A stretch of DNA of 46,570 nucleotides, taken from positions 1 through 46,570 of the forward strand of contig SVUG01000013.1 in NCBI GenBank assembly GCA_015063385.1. The letters are read 5' to 3'. Shown piece by piece: positions 16,463 through 25,422 of the stretch. A model generated the notes under the pieces. The model did no database searches. It was not told the DNA's origin and saw only the letters and a list, made by a program, of their open reading frames with translations. A program made the position numbers and the translations under genes. The stretch's first letter is position 1. Each line of letters opens with the position of its first letter. Origin of the DNA: Oscillospiraceae bacterium (lineage in GTDB: Bacteria; Bacillota; Clostridia; Oscillospirales; CAG-272).

Positions 16463-17353
16463 TTATATCGTTTTTTCCTTGGAAATAAAGTTATATAGCG
16501 TTTCTACACATTCTTCCTCGGTGAGAGAGTCACCGTCAATCCTGCATCCTGCATCGCGTAGAAGAAGCACTAGCTCATTGCCCTGCGGAGCTTCAAGTCC
16601 CATAGAATGAAGACGCGCGACCTTGGAAAACACCTTTTTCGGAGTACCGTCAAGGGCAAGCTCACCGTCATTTATTACGACGACTCTATCTGCTCTTGCA
16701 GCCTCCTCCATATAATGAGTTATATTGATAACGGTGATTCCTTCTTCTCTGTTCAGCCTTTCCATTATCTCGATAACCTCACGTCTGCCGAGGGGGTCAA
16801 GCATTGCAGTAGATTCGTCAAAAATTATTACCTCGGGCTTCATGGCAATGATACCTGCTATTGCAACGCGCTGCTTCTGACCGCCTGAGAGCTTGTGCGG
16901 TGCGTGGCGCATATAATTCTGCATGCCGACGAGCGCCAATGATGAATTGACTCTGCGGCGGATTTCCTCCCTTGGCAGTCCGAGATTTTCAGGTCCGAAG
17001 GCTACGTCCTCCTCGACAACGGTGGCAACGAGCTGGTTATCGGGATTCTGGAATACCATGCCGATTTTGCGACGAATGGCAAAGACGTCGTCCTCTGTGA
17101 AATCCTCGGCGGTAATATCCACACCGTCAATATAAATCTTACCGACCGTTGGAGTCAGAATCATATTCAAAAGCTTGGCAAGCGTAGATTTACCCGAGCC
17201 GTTATGCCCGAGAACCGCCAGGTATTCACCGCGCTTGATGCCAAGGGTGATATTCTTCAAGGCGGGAATTTCCTCTGCCGCCGAGGTCTCACCCTCGATA
17301 TTCTCGGAATAGGTAAATCCGAGATTTTCACACTTAATAATATAATCGTTCAT
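16463..17353 (-). CDS. ecfA1: ECF transporter ATPase A1
   Basis: Walker A 'GHNGSGKSTLAK', Q-loop 'QNPDNQLV', signature 'LSGGQKQR' and Walker B 'IIFDESTAMLDP' identify the EcfA1 subunit; the 'DESTAMLDPLGR' version differs from A2 as expected. The start is uncertain. ATG 17353 gives 296 residues starting 'MNDYIIKCENLGF', which matches where family members begin, but it has only a weak RBS. A TTG at 17380 would overlap the upstream gene and also lacks an RBS. It pairs with the adjacent A2 and T. Confidence 0.9.
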   Translation of the reverse strand: MNDYIIKCENLGFTYSENIEGETSAAEEIPALKNITLGIKRGEYLAVLGHNGSGKSTLAKLLNMILTPTVGKIYIDGVDITAEDFTEDDVFAIRRKIGMVFQNPDNQLVATVVEEDVAFGPENLGLPREEIRRRVNSSLALVGMQNYMRHAPHKLSGGQKQRVAIAGIIAMKPEVIIFDESTAMLDPLGRREVIEIMERLNREEGITVINITHYMEEAARADRVVVINDGELALDGTPKKVFSKVARLHSMGLEAPQGNELVLLLRDAGCRIDGDSLTEEECVETLYNFISKEKTI

Positions 17354-17369
17354 ATAAAAACCGTTTCGT

Positions 17370-18236
17370 TTATTTTCCAAATATTACGCGCACACTAGAG
17401 CCGCACGGAAGCGCAAGGCCTGTGTTCTCAACAGGCAGTCCAAGCTCGTCTGCCTCGGAATAGCCCGCTTTTTTTGATAAAAGCCTAATGCTTGTGATAT
17501 ATTTCATTGTCGAGGCAGAAAGTCCCGTTGTGTAAGAATTAAGCAGGAAAAAGAGGGGCTCGTCAGAGAGCAGATTGGACACCAGCTCCACGAAGCCGTC
17601 AATATTCTCCTCTATCTTCCAGACCTCGCCCGTCGGCCCTCTGCCGTAGGAGGGAGGGTCCATTATAATGCCGTCGTACTTATTGCCGCGACGGATTTCT
17701 CGCTCAATGAACTTTTTGCAATCGTCTACGATATAGCGTATAGGAGCATCGGCAAGTCCCGAAAGACGTGCGTTCTCCTTTGCGGCGGCAACCATACCCT
17801 TTGATGCATCAACGTGAACTACGCTGGCACCGGCCTTTGCTGCCGCTACGGTTGCACCGCCGGTGTATGCAAAGAGGTTAAGCACCTTTATCGGTCTGTT
17901 TGCTTTCTTAATCAGGCTACCGAACCAATCCCAGTTTGCCGCCTGCTCGGGAAAGAGTCCCGTGTGCTTAAAGCCCATAGGCTTGATACGGAAATTAAGG
18001 TCACCGTAGGATATAACCCAGCTTTCAGGAAGCTTATTGTCACTCCATGCACCGCCACCCGAGCGACTGCGCTTATAGCTTGCGTCAGCCGTGCGCCAAA
18101 GCGGATTTTTCTTATCGCTTTTCCATATTACCTGCGGGTCGGGTCTTACAAGAGTATATTTTCCCCATCTCTCAAGCTTCTCGCCCGAGGAGGTATCTAT
18201 TACCGAATAGTCTTTCCAATTATCTGCTAACCACAT
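17370..18236 (-). CDS. Class I SAM-dependent methyltransferase (RlmI-like, no PUA domain)
   Basis: The 288-residue protein has the SAM-binding motif 'VLNLFAYTGGATVAAAKAGA' (about 130-149), an acidic 'VHVDASKGM', and 'IIMDPPSYGRG' (motif IV DPPSY) typical of the RlmI/RlmK group of rRNA cytosine/guanine methyltransferases (Pfam Methyltrans_SAM). The N-terminal PUA domain of RlmI is absent. The target base is not known; 23S rRNA is likely by family. It lies between ruvC (9-nt gap) and ecfA1 in one operon. Confidence 0.85.
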   Translation of the reverse strand: MWLADNWKDYSVIDTSSGEKLERWGKYTLVRPDPQVIWKSDKKNPLWRTADASYKRSRSGGGAWSDNKLPESWVISYGDLNFRIKPMGFKHTGLFPEQAANWDWFGSLIKKANRPIKVLNLFAYTGGATVAAAKAGASVVHVDASKGMVAAAKENARLSGLADAPIRYIVDDCKKFIEREIRRGNKYDGIIMDPPSYGRGPTGEVWKIEENIDGFVELVSNLLSDEPLFFLLNSYTTGLSASTMKYITSIRLLSKKAGYSEADELGLPVENTGLALPCGSSVRVIFGK

Positions 18237-18245
18237 AAGCTTGTC

Positions 18246-18746
18246 CTATCTTTGATTAAAATATTTGCCCATTGCAGAGCCGGCGCATTGTGAGTGGCAT
18301 ATTGCTATCGCAACGGCATCTGCCGTATCATCGGGCTTCGGGGGCGATTTGAGCTTGAGAATCGAGGTCACCATTGCAATAACCTGGTGCTTCTCTGCCT
18401 TGCCGTAGCCTACGACCGACTGCTTTACTTGCAGAGGTGTATACTCGCTGATTTTAAGCCCCTTTGCGTGTGCGGTGCAAAGGATAACTCCTCTCGCCTC
18501 AGCAACGGCAATACCCGTCGTGATGTTGGTGTTGAAGAAAAGTTCCTCAATCGCCATCTCATCGGGCGAATATTTTTCAATTATCGTTTCAAGGTCGGAC
18601 TTTATCATCAAAAGTCGGGCTTCAATATCAGTATGTGCAGGAGTAGTTATTGCACCGAAAGCAACCGGTCTAAGATTCCCACGCTCAGAGTCAAGCACAG
18701 CCCAACCCACCGTCGCAAGTCCCGGGTCGATGCCAAGTATTCGCAT
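18246..18746 (-). CDS. ruvC: Crossover junction endodeoxyribonuclease RuvC
   Basis: RuvC resolves Holliday junctions bound by RuvAB. The 166-residue RNase H-fold enzyme has the catalytic acids D7 in 'LGIDPGLATVGW', E67/E68 in 'AIEELFFNTN', and the C-terminal acidic pair in 'PDDTADAVAIAICH' (about 138-152). RBS GGGAGG precedes ATG 18746. It is the first gene of the operon running to truA. ruvA and ruvB are not in the window, although they usually sit next to ruvC. Confidence 0.96.
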   Translation of the reverse strand: MRILGIDPGLATVGWAVLDSERGNLRPVAFGAITTPAHTDIEARLLMIKSDLETIIEKYSPDEMAIEELFFNTNITTGIAVAEARGVILCTAHAKGLKISEYTPLQVKQSVVGYGKAEKHQVIAMVTSILKLKSPPKPDDTADAVAIAICHSQCAGSAMGKYFNQR

Positions 18747-18794
18747 AAAGAAGCCTCCCTTCCGTCAAAAGACCATAAAAATCCATAATAAGTC

Positions 18795-18823
18795 ATTATA
18801 GCATAGTTTTGGCAGTTAGTCAA
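18795..18823 (-). promoter_or_regulatory. Promoter of the ruvC-truA operon
   Basis: On the minus strand, TTGACT (18823-18818), a 17-nt spacer and a perfect TATAAT (18800-18795), about 50 nt before the ruvC start. Confidence 0.75.
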
Positions 18824-18906
18824 TTAAAAATAATAAAAAATAGTGAATTGGGTGTAAATATTCCTTGATTTTACCAAATGAAAGAAGTCTGCAAAAGCCC
18901 GCAAAA

Positions 18907-18938
18907 AAAGATAGACACCAAAGTTGGTGTCTATCTTT
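18907..18938 (-). terminator. Terminator of the SGNH lipoprotein gene
   Basis: A 14-bp stem (18907-18920 with 18925-18938), 4-nt loop, followed on the minus strand by a run of T. It starts 14 nt past the stop codon. Confidence 0.85.
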
Positions 18939-18951
18939 TATAAAAGTAAAA

Positions 18952-20427
18952 TCAGTTGTTTCCGGTTATAACGATATAATCGTACAAATTAGTGCTTTCG
19001 GTGGTAAAATCAAAGTTTGAATCATCAGCCTTCTTAAAAGCAAACGTGTACTCGCCTGATTCGTTTACCAGAAAGTCCTCTGTTATCCAGCCGTCACTTA
19101 CCAAACCGAGTTGGTATACGCCCATAAGATACTTGGTGTTATCACACAGCGAAACCTTCTGCCCTGCTTGTAAGTAAATATACTCGGAGTATGATGCTCT
19201 GTTCTGCGCTTCCTTATAGTCGGTTGAGATCCAGTTTCCGATAATCATCTTTGCTTCTTCCGGAAAAACGATTTCCTCATTCTTTTCATTAGAGCCGTAA
19301 ATCTCGTATTGAGTCTTTAAAATATTAGCAATATACTTATGACCGTTAGCGTTGGGGTGTAAACCGTCCGGCATATATGTATTTCTGATAACCGCAAGGC
19401 TAGGGTTCAAGCCACTTATTGAATATAAGTCTATAACCGGAATGGAATGTCTTCTGCAAACATTTATTACTGCATCTACATAATCCTGAAGGGTAAATCC
19501 TGCTCCATTCTTTTCGTAATCAAAATTCAAGCCGCCAAATCCGTACCTGTGAAGAGGAGTGACGAATACTATCCTGCTGTCAGGATGCTTTGCCTGCAGG
19601 CTAGGAATTATTACGTTTAATGCACCGTAAAATGAGGTATCGCCAATATCGTCAATCGTTCCCAGAGGAGTGTCGTGACCGTAATCGTTCGTTCCCATAA
19701 AAATGCTTATCAAATCAGCCTCGGGAATATCGTTATATCTTTGAATAAGAGGACTGTTGTTAGTTCCGTAATCACTCTTTGCGCTGATGCAGCTTCCTGG
19801 AACGCCCATAGCAGTTACATTGGAAAGTCCCATGCTTTCTTCAAGAATCTGCCAATATTTATCTCCGTCGCATCCTGTGCCCGCAGTAATGCTATCGCCA
19901 ACAAAAACTGCGGTCTTGCCATACCAAGCACCCTGTTCTTCGGTAGCAGCGATTTCGCCCTTTGCCTTTACGTCAGTGACCTCACCGTTGATAACCCAAT
20001 ATCCGTCAGCGTTGATTGTAATTGTGGGAGTGGTTCCGTCAGTACCTTCTGCGCCCTTAATGTTGGAAATTAAAACCCAACCCTCCGCGGTCTTGTTGTA
20101 AATGTTGAAATCATCGGTATCATAGAAATAATCTCCTATTACTCCCTGATTATCTGCAAGCTCGATTCCGCTATACCAAACAGAGCCGTCCTTGCCGTTT
20201 TCACCGTCAACACCGTCTTTACCATTCACACCGTCTTTGCCGTCTGCACCGTCCTGACCGTCTATGCCATCCTTTCCGTCCTGACCGTTCACACCGTCAA
20301 CGCCCGGCTCGCCCTGCGGACCGGCCTCGTAAAAGCATCCGGTAAAAGTGAATATGCATAACATTAAAATGCATATAACCGACAGGCATACTCTTTTTTT
20401 CTCTTGTGTGGATTTTGCTGTTCTCAT
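18952..20427 (-). CDS. Lipoprotein with collagen-like repeats and SGNH/GDSL hydrolase domain
   Basis: The start is ATG 20427 behind AAGGAG; the frame runs further upstream to 20523 but that is leader. The 491-residue protein has a signal peptide with lipobox 'FTGC' (Cys about 30), then about 15 Gly-X-Y triplets rich in GKDG/GQDG/GVDG (about 35-82). A beta segment follows, 'GTTPTITINADGYWVINGE', of the kind found next to collagen-like stalks. The SGNH hydrolase domain has 'FVGDSITAG' (Ser about 177), 'GTNDYG' and 'DGLHPNANGH' (Asp/His about 355). A C-terminal beta module of about 100 residues ends it. It is likely a surface-anchored esterase acting on carbohydrate esters. Expression is probably controlled by the structured leader at 20462-20677. 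Confidence 0.88.
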   Translation of the reverse strand: MRTAKSTQEKKRVCLSVICILMLCIFTFTGCFYEAGPQGEPGVDGVNGQDGKDGIDGQDGADGKDGVNGKDGVDGENGKDGSVWYSGIELADNQGVIGDYFYDTDDFNIYNKTAEGWVLISNIKGAEGTDGTTPTITINADGYWVINGEVTDVKAKGEIAATEEQGAWYGKTAVFVGDSITAGTGCDGDKYWQILEESMGLSNVTAMGVPGSCISAKSDYGTNNSPLIQRYNDIPEADLISIFMGTNDYGHDTPLGTIDDIGDTSFYGALNVIIPSLQAKHPDSRIVFVTPLHRYGFGGLNFDYEKNGAGFTLQDYVDAVINVCRRHSIPVIDLYSISGLNPSLAVIRNTYMPDGLHPNANGHKYIANILKTQYEIYGSNEKNEEIVFPEEAKMIIGNWISTDYKEAQNRASYSEYIYLQAGQKVSLCDNTKYLMGVYQLGLVSDGWITEDFLVNESGEYTFAFKKADDSNFDFTTESTNLYDYIVITGNN

Positions 20428-20461
20428 TGTTTTTCTCCTTTTTTGTTTTCTCGGTGCAAAC

Positions 20462-20677
20462 AAAAAGTGCGACAACCGAAGTTGCCGCACCGAAAACTGC
20501 AGACTCCGATTGTCGCCAAACAATTTGAATAAAACAAGGTATCTAAAGCATATCTTTTTTACCCATGGAACCTACAATTTTGCCGAATTCACAGATAAAA
20601 AGGATATGCAGAAAAAGGGTATATTATCCCCATAAGAGAAAAAGATACCTTTGGTTTTAATATTCAAATTGTTTGGC
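20462..20677 (-). ncRNA. Structured 5' leader with attenuator (candidate cis-regulatory RNA)
   Basis: The predicted transcription start (about 20677) coincides with the first base of a 17-bp perfect stem P1 (20661-20677 with 20515-20531). Inside are a second helix (AAGGTATCT with AGATACCTT on the minus strand) and a third (GCATATC with GATATGC, extended by an A/T tract). After P1 comes GGCGACAATCGG (20517-20506). Then a terminator: a 10-bp stem with a C(TTCG)G tetraloop and five T (20490-20462). The GCGACAATCGG segment can instead pair with the terminator's 3' arm over about 11 positions. This is a mutually exclusive terminator/antiterminator layout. The sensor identity is unknown; a MITE-like origin is the alternative. 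Confidence 0.55.
20467..20490 (-). terminator. Leader (attenuator) terminator before the SGNH lipoprotein start
   Basis: Minus strand: GTGCGGCAAC - TTCG - GTTGTCGCAC followed by TTTTTG. It is a 10-bp stem with one G-U pair and an extra-stable UUCG tetraloop, placed about 35 nt before the start codon and downstream of the promoter. Confidence 0.75.
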
Positions 20678-20683
20678 ATTTTT

Positions 20684-20712
20684 ATTCTAGCACAGAGGGG
20701 GAGAAATGTCAA
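20684..20712 (-). promoter_or_regulatory. Promoter of the SGNH lipoprotein gene and its leader
   Basis: On the minus strand, perfect TTGACA (20712-20707), a 17-nt spacer and TAGAAT (20689-20684). The leader to the start codon would be about 250 nt. Confidence 0.75.
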
Positions 20713-20773
20713 GTGATTTTTGTAGCTTTGGAATTTAATAATAAAATTTTACTTATTAGCCACCGACTATACA

Positions 20774-20801
20774 AAAAAGCGCGGTTTTCGCCGCGCTTTT
20801 T
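20774..20801 (-). terminator. Terminator of the 250-residue lipoprotein gene
   Basis: An 11-bp GC-rich stem (20774-20784 with 20791-20801), 6-nt loop, T-run on the minus strand. Confidence 0.85.
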
Positions 20802-20837
20802 GCCGTTATAAATTATTTTATTTGTCCGCCAAATCAT

Positions 20838-21590
20838 TCAGTAAGAGGTGACCGTGTATTCAGCAATCAATTCGTCAAGATTTTTGCCGACGAGCTGATA
20901 GTAAGCACTCCTGTCATCGCCAATATAGAAATAAGAATCTTCGATAAAATACACTTTTTCACCATTCATTTCAATATATCGAGTGGATTCTGCATCACCG
21001 AGATAAATACAATCCGTAAGCTCTTCAAACTCAAGCTCCGATACGGGAATTTCACAAACAAAAGTTTCATCAATAAGATAAACTTGGCAATATTTTTCTA
21101 GTACTTCAAATCCGTAACGATTTACAAAATTCATTCCGTCACGGAACACGGGTAAGCGCACAAGCTCGAAATAATTACCGTTTCCATCGTGATAAAAATC
21201 TCCGTTTATAAAGTACAACCGTTTAACTTCCCCGTTATTCAAAATAAACTGAACAACAACATAGCCACCGTCCGGAATCTGAGTTCTTTCCTCAGAAACG
21301 GGCTTTGAATCAAGCCAATAATATTCCTCAAAAATGCTTGAAATTACCGTCTTATTTCTCGAAGACGAAATATGCGTGAACGAAACAAGAGGCAACGGCC
21401 CGCCACCGCCCGAGATCATCTTGATTTCGGCAATATCCTCGGCGGTTATTTCATTCAGCCACTCACACCCCGACTGATTGCGAAGAAAGTGATTTTTCCC
21501 TGCTAGCTTCCCGTCTGTAAAAAGGCTGCAAGAAGTAAGACAAGCAAGCATTAAAGCTATCGCTAAAATACAAGCTAATAACCTTTTCAT
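20838..21590 (-). CDS. Uncharacterised lipoprotein
   Basis: The 250-residue product has a typical lipoprotein signal ('MKRLLACILAIALMLACLTSC', Cys 21) behind an excellent RBS (AAGGAGG). The mature part is acidic and beta-rich, with many aromatic residues and a repeated 'YFINGDFYHDGNGNYFE'-like beta pattern. I do not recognise a family and see no catalytic motif. It is the downstream neighbour of another unknown lipoprotein gene (145-nt gap) and has its own terminator. Surface location is inferred from the lipobox. Confidence 0.75.
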   Translation of the reverse strand: MKRLLACILAIALMLACLTSCSLFTDGKLAGKNHFLRNQSGCEWLNEITAEDIAEIKMISGGGGPLPLVSFTHISSSRNKTVISSIFEEYYWLDSKPVSEERTQIPDGGYVVVQFILNNGEVKRLYFINGDFYHDGNGNYFELVRLPVFRDGMNFVNRYGFEVLEKYCQVYLIDETFVCEIPVSELEFEELTDCIYLGDAESTRYIEMNGEKVYFIEDSYFYIGDDRSAYYQLVGKNLDELIAEYTVTSY

Positions 21591-21735
21591 TCGTTTACCT
21601 CCTTATAATCAACAAGTAATTTCAACAGCAAGCGGCATGCTAGTCACAAGGTGTTCTATAAATTCATCAAATTTCTTTCGGGAATTATCGAATTTATTGC
21701 GCAGGCTTGTTCTGCCTTGATTTTTGTCCTTATTT

Positions 21736-22854
21736 TTAGTTTTCCGCGTCATTGACGCTATTCTTCTCATAGAAGATATAGAAATCGGAGATTATGAATT
21801 TCGCTGTTTCAGCATGATTTACGCCGTCTATCTTTTCCATACCGTAGCCTCGCTCGAAGCGCAATTTATCGTTTACGGAATCCGTGCTCTCATACGTCAT
21901 AATCTTGCCGTCACGCAAGATTTGATATTCCGCGCGATAGGATATATTCGAGTAAAGCACTATGCCGTCTATTTCCTTCGCCTTGACGTATCCCCAAAGA
22001 TTCATAACGTTTTTTTCGTCTTTGCTTTGAGTGACTGTCTGTGTAATATCAAAATACTGCGATTTATCTAAACCGTAATAGTTGTATATCACTCCGTATC
22101 TATCCGAGGTGGAATATACCAGGCGCTTTTCTTCCCCGTCGTATTCCTGCTTGTCGTAATAAAGGTCAAAAACTACCTCGCCATTCTCTTTGTAAAACTC
22201 CATATACGAGATGCCACCGTAACGCTCATGTCGCATAACGCTCAAGCGCTCACCTGAATAATCAAATCCTGCGGGATTCATATTCTTGTAGTTGTTAAGA
22301 TAGCGTGTCATAGCACCCCAATTTGCAGGAGCGCTAAAAAGAGAATCTACAATTTCGGTGGGTGAAACCTCTAGTACATAATCTGATGCACCGATTGTAT
22401 CAGCAAGCTCGGCATCCTTATGTACGTTGGTGTTGTAATAGACAAATCTGAGAGAGCCGTCGGCACATTTACCGAGTGCTACGTAGCAAAGGAAATATCT
22501 GTACCGCCCTTGTATATCGTGACCGCCGTTCTTGCCCGCGAAGGCAGTCATGGCATTTTCAATATTGTCACCGCCCGCAAATTCAGTGCTAAATTGTTCT
22601 TCGTGAAATTCGAGCTTGAACACTTCTTCGGCATCGTACCAAGTTTCGCCATAAATTACTGCATCTGTAAATATCCATTCGGTCACGGTATATTTCTCTT
22701 TCGCTACCGCGAGAACCTCAGCCTCGGTATATTCCACCATATCGGGATAAGTGGTTGCCATATCCGGATAAGTGGTTGTCCAGCCAAAGAGGAAGCAAGA
22801 AGAGAGCAAAAGCGTGGTTAAAATAATAATCATAACGGCTATAATTTTCTTCAT
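21736..22854 (-). CDS. Uncharacterised lipoprotein with short N-terminal tandem repeat
   Basis: The 372-residue product has a signal peptide ending in 'LLLSSC' (Cys about 20). Right after the Cys region there is a direct repeat, 'TTYPDMATTYPDM', also visible in the DNA near 22742-22782 as two ~21-bp copies, probably a recent duplication in the linker. The remainder is a mixed alpha/beta domain with many Tyr and acidic residues and no motif that I recognise. It has its own consensus promoter and a strong AAAGGAGGG RBS. It may be co-transcribed with the 250-residue lipoprotein. Confidence 0.75.
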   Translation of the reverse strand: MKKIIAVMIIILTTLLLSSCFLFGWTTTYPDMATTYPDMVEYTEAEVLAVAKEKYTVTEWIFTDAVIYGETWYDAEEVFKLEFHEEQFSTEFAGGDNIENAMTAFAGKNGGHDIQGRYRYFLCYVALGKCADGSLRFVYYNTNVHKDAELADTIGASDYVLEVSPTEIVDSLFSAPANWGAMTRYLNNYKNMNPAGFDYSGERLSVMRHERYGGISYMEFYKENGEVVFDLYYDKQEYDGEEKRLVYSTSDRYGVIYNYYGLDKSQYFDITQTVTQSKDEKNVMNLWGYVKAKEIDGIVLYSNISYRAEYQILRDGKIMTYESTDSVNDKLRFERGYGMEKIDGVNHAETAKFIISDFYIFYEKNSVNDAEN

Positions 22855-22912
22855 ATCTATGCTCCCTCCTTTAGTGCTACCTTCGTGTATTGTGAAATTC
22901 TTTTACAATTAC

Positions 22913-22941
22913 ATTTTACAACATTGGGTATAGGTTGTCAA
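22913..22941 (-). promoter_or_regulatory. Promoter of the 372-residue lipoprotein gene
   Basis: On the minus strand, perfect TTGACA (22941-22936), a 17-nt spacer and TAAAAT (22918-22913). It diverges from the lon promoter. Confidence 0.75.
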
Positions 22942-22985
22942 GATTTTATATTATTTTTAATGTTTTGTTAAATTTATTAAAAGTA

Positions 22986-23014
22986 TAGACTTTTTTTATT
23001 TTGTGTGATATAAT
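22986..23014 (+). promoter_or_regulatory. Promoter of lon
   Basis: TAGACT (22986-22991), a 17-nt spacer and a perfect TATAAT (23009-23014), 41 nt before the start. No CIRCE or CtsR heptamers are seen, so heat-shock control by those repressors is not indicated. Confidence 0.65.
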
Positions 23015-23055
23015 AAACTGATTTTATATGCGCAAATGTCAGAAAGGTACTAAAA

Positions 23056-25407
23056 ATGTCGGATAAGATTGATATATATGAAGAAATAAAGCCTATCGAG
23101 GAAATCAAGCTGCCTCTTATTGCTCTGCGCGGTATGGTTGCTTTCCCTGCCGTTCAGCTCAGCATTGAGATTATGCGTCCTATCTCGCTCAAGGCGTTTA
23201 CCGCCGCGGCGACAATGTTTGACGCGAAGGTGCTGCTGGTCGCTCAAAAGGATATTGCAACCGAGGAGCCGAGCGGTGACGACCTCTACAAAATGGGTGT
23301 TGTCGCAGAGATAAAGCACGTGGTGAAGAACCCTCACGGCAATCTTTCGGTAATATTCGAGGGTATCTCTCGCGCTCGAGTCAACTCGGTCAATATGGAG
23401 TCGGGTTATCTCATGGCAACCCTCACCCAGAAGGAAGAAAAGCAAAGCTTCAAGCCCACTACGCAGTGCGATGCTCTTATGCTGGAGGCAAAAAAATTGC
23501 TCGCAGATTTGCGCGGTATTCACCCCACCTTTGACGAGGATATGCGTATTGCAGCAGAGGCAATCACTTCCCCACTATATTTTGCTGACTTTGTAGCGTC
23601 CTCGGCAATTATAGACTACAAGAATAAGCAGGCGGTGCTTGAGGCTCTCACGGCAAAGACAAGACTTGAAAAGATGCTCGTTGCTCTTGAGGAGGAATTC
23701 ATGCTTCTCAAGTGCGAGCACGATATACAAAAGCAGGTGCGCGAAAAGATAGACAAGAATCAGAAGGACTACTTTATGCGTGAGCAGATAAAGGCTCTGC
23801 AATCCGAGCTTGGCGAGTACGACGATGACGACGAGATTAAGGAGTACGACGAAAAAATTTCCAAGGCAAAGATGCCCGAGGAAATAAAGGAAAAGCTCTA
23901 CAAGGAGTTATCCAAGCTCGCAAAAACTCCATTCGGTGCTGCTGAAAGCACTGTTCTGCGCGCTTATCTTGACACCTGCCTCGATTATCCGTTCGGTATT
24001 AAGACTACCGAGGCTGTGACTGTGGAAAACGCAAGAGAAATACTCGATGCCGACCACGACGGTCTTACAAAGGTCAAGGAAAGAATCCTCGAGTTCGTGG
24101 CAGTAAAGCAGTTCAGCCCTGACGTGAAAAATCAGATAATCTGCCTTGTTGGTCCTCCCGGTGTGGGTAAAACCTCGGTTGCGGCATCGGTCGCACGTGC
24201 GCTTGGACGCAAGTATGCGCGCGTTTCTCTTGGCGGTATGCACGACGAGGCGGAGATTCGCGGTCACAGAAAGACCTACGTCGGTGCAATGCCCGGACGA
24301 ATAGTGACTGCTATTATTAACGCAAAGGCAGAGAACCCCGTTATAGTTCTTGACGAAATAGATAAGATGTCCTCTAACTTCAGAGGCGACCCGACCTCCG
24401 CTCTTCTTGAGGTGCTTGACCCCGAGCAGAACAAGGCGTTCAGGGATAATTTTATGGAGATTCCGATAGACCTCTCCGATGCACTCTTTATCGCTACGGC
24501 AAACAGCTACGAGGGTATTCCCTCACCTCTGCTTGACAGAATGGAGGTTATTGAGCTTTCAACCTACACGGACACAGAAAAGCTTAACATCGCAAAGAAT
24601 CACCTTGTACCAAAGCAGATGAAGCGCAACGGAATCAACTCGCGTATGTTCAAGATTTCGGACGAGGGAATTCTCGCCTTGATTAAAGGATATACGAGAG
24701 AGGCGGGTGTGCGTAATCTTGAGCGTGAGATAGCTTCGCTTATCAGAAAAAGCGCGAAGAAGATTGCCGAGGGTAAGGCAAAGTCGGTGAGAATCACAGA
24801 GAAGAATCTCACGGAATTTCTCGGAAAAGTAAAGGTTATTCCCGAAAGGCTTGAGGAAAAGAATCCCGTCGGAATTGTCAACGGTCTTGCATACACACAG
24901 GCAGGCGGAGATATGCTGAAGGTTGAGGTTGCGGTAATGGACGGCACGGGAAAAATTGAGCTTACCGGCTCGCTCGGTGACGTTATGAAGGAGTCGGCAA
25001 AAATCGCGCACTCATACGTCAGAACTATTGCAGACGAGTACAAAATAGACAAGAGCTTTTACAAGGATAAGGATATACATATCCACTTCCCCGAGGGTGC
25101 AATTCCCAAGGACGGTCCGTCCGCGGGTGTCACTATGGTGACGGCTATCGTCAGTGCTCTGTCGGGCATTCCCGTAAAGCGCGACTATGCCATGACGGGT
25201 GAAATTACTCTGCGCGGAAAGGTGTTGCCCATTGGAGGACTCAAGGAAAAGACGCTTGCCGCATACAGAGCAGGAATAAGCACCGTGCTTATTCCCGCAG
25301 ACAATATGCGTGACCTTGACGACATCGACTCCGAGGCAAAGGAAAAACTGAAATTTATTCCATGCAAAGCCGCAGGCGACGTTCTTTCTGCGGTGCTGGA
25401 AAAATAA
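23056..25407 (+). CDS. lon: ATP-dependent protease Lon
   Basis: LonA-type AAA+ protease (783 residues) that degrades damaged and regulatory proteins in the cytoplasm. It has an N-terminal LON substrate domain (from '[13 protein letters not shown]'), Walker A 'GPPGVGKTS' (about 366-374), Walker B '[11 protein letters not shown]', and the S16 protease domain with catalytic Ser in 'DGPSAGVT' (about 688) and Lys in 'GGLKEK' (about 730). All key residues are present. The RBS is AAAGG. It heads a plus-strand gene run with engB immediately behind (15-nt gap), a lon-engB pairing that is common in Firmicutes. Confidence 0.97.
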   Translation: MSDKIDIYEEIKPIEEIKLPLIALRGMVAFPAVQLSIEIMRPISLKAFTAAATMFDAKVLLVAQKDIATEEPSGDDLYKMGVVAEIKHVVKNPHGNLSVIFEGISRARVNSVNMESGYLMATLTQKEEKQSFKPTTQCDALMLEAKKLLADLRGIHPTFDEDMRIAAEAITSPLYFADFVASSAIIDYKNKQAVLEALTAKTRLEKMLVALEEEFMLLKCEHDIQKQVREKIDKNQKDYFMREQIKALQSELGEYDDDDEIKEYDEKISKAKMPEEIKEKLYKELSKLAKTPFGAAESTVLRAYLDTCLDYPFGIKTTEAVTVENAREILDADHDGLTKVKERILEFVAVKQFSPDVKNQIICLVGPPGVGKTSVAASVARALGRKYARVSLGGMHDEAEIRGHRKTYVGAMPGRIVTAIINAKAENPVIVLDEIDKMSSNFRGDPTSALLEVLDPEQNKAFRDNFMEIPIDLSDALFIATANSYEGIPSPLLDRMEVIELSTYTDTEKLNIAKNHLVPKQMKRNGINSRMFKISDEGILALIKGYTREAGVRNLEREIASLIRKSAKKIAEGKAKSVRITEKNLTEFLGKVKVIPERLEEKNPVGIVNGLAYTQAGGDMLKVEVAVMDGTGKIELTGSLGDVMKESAKIAHSYVRTIADEYKIDKSFYKDKDIHIHFPEGAIPKDGPSAGVTMVTAIVSALSGIPVKRDYAMTGEITLRGKVLPIGGLKEKTLAAYRAGISTVLIPADNMRDLDDIDSEAKEKLKFIPCKAAGDVLSAVLEK

Positions 25408-25422
25408 TTTTTGAGGATAATT

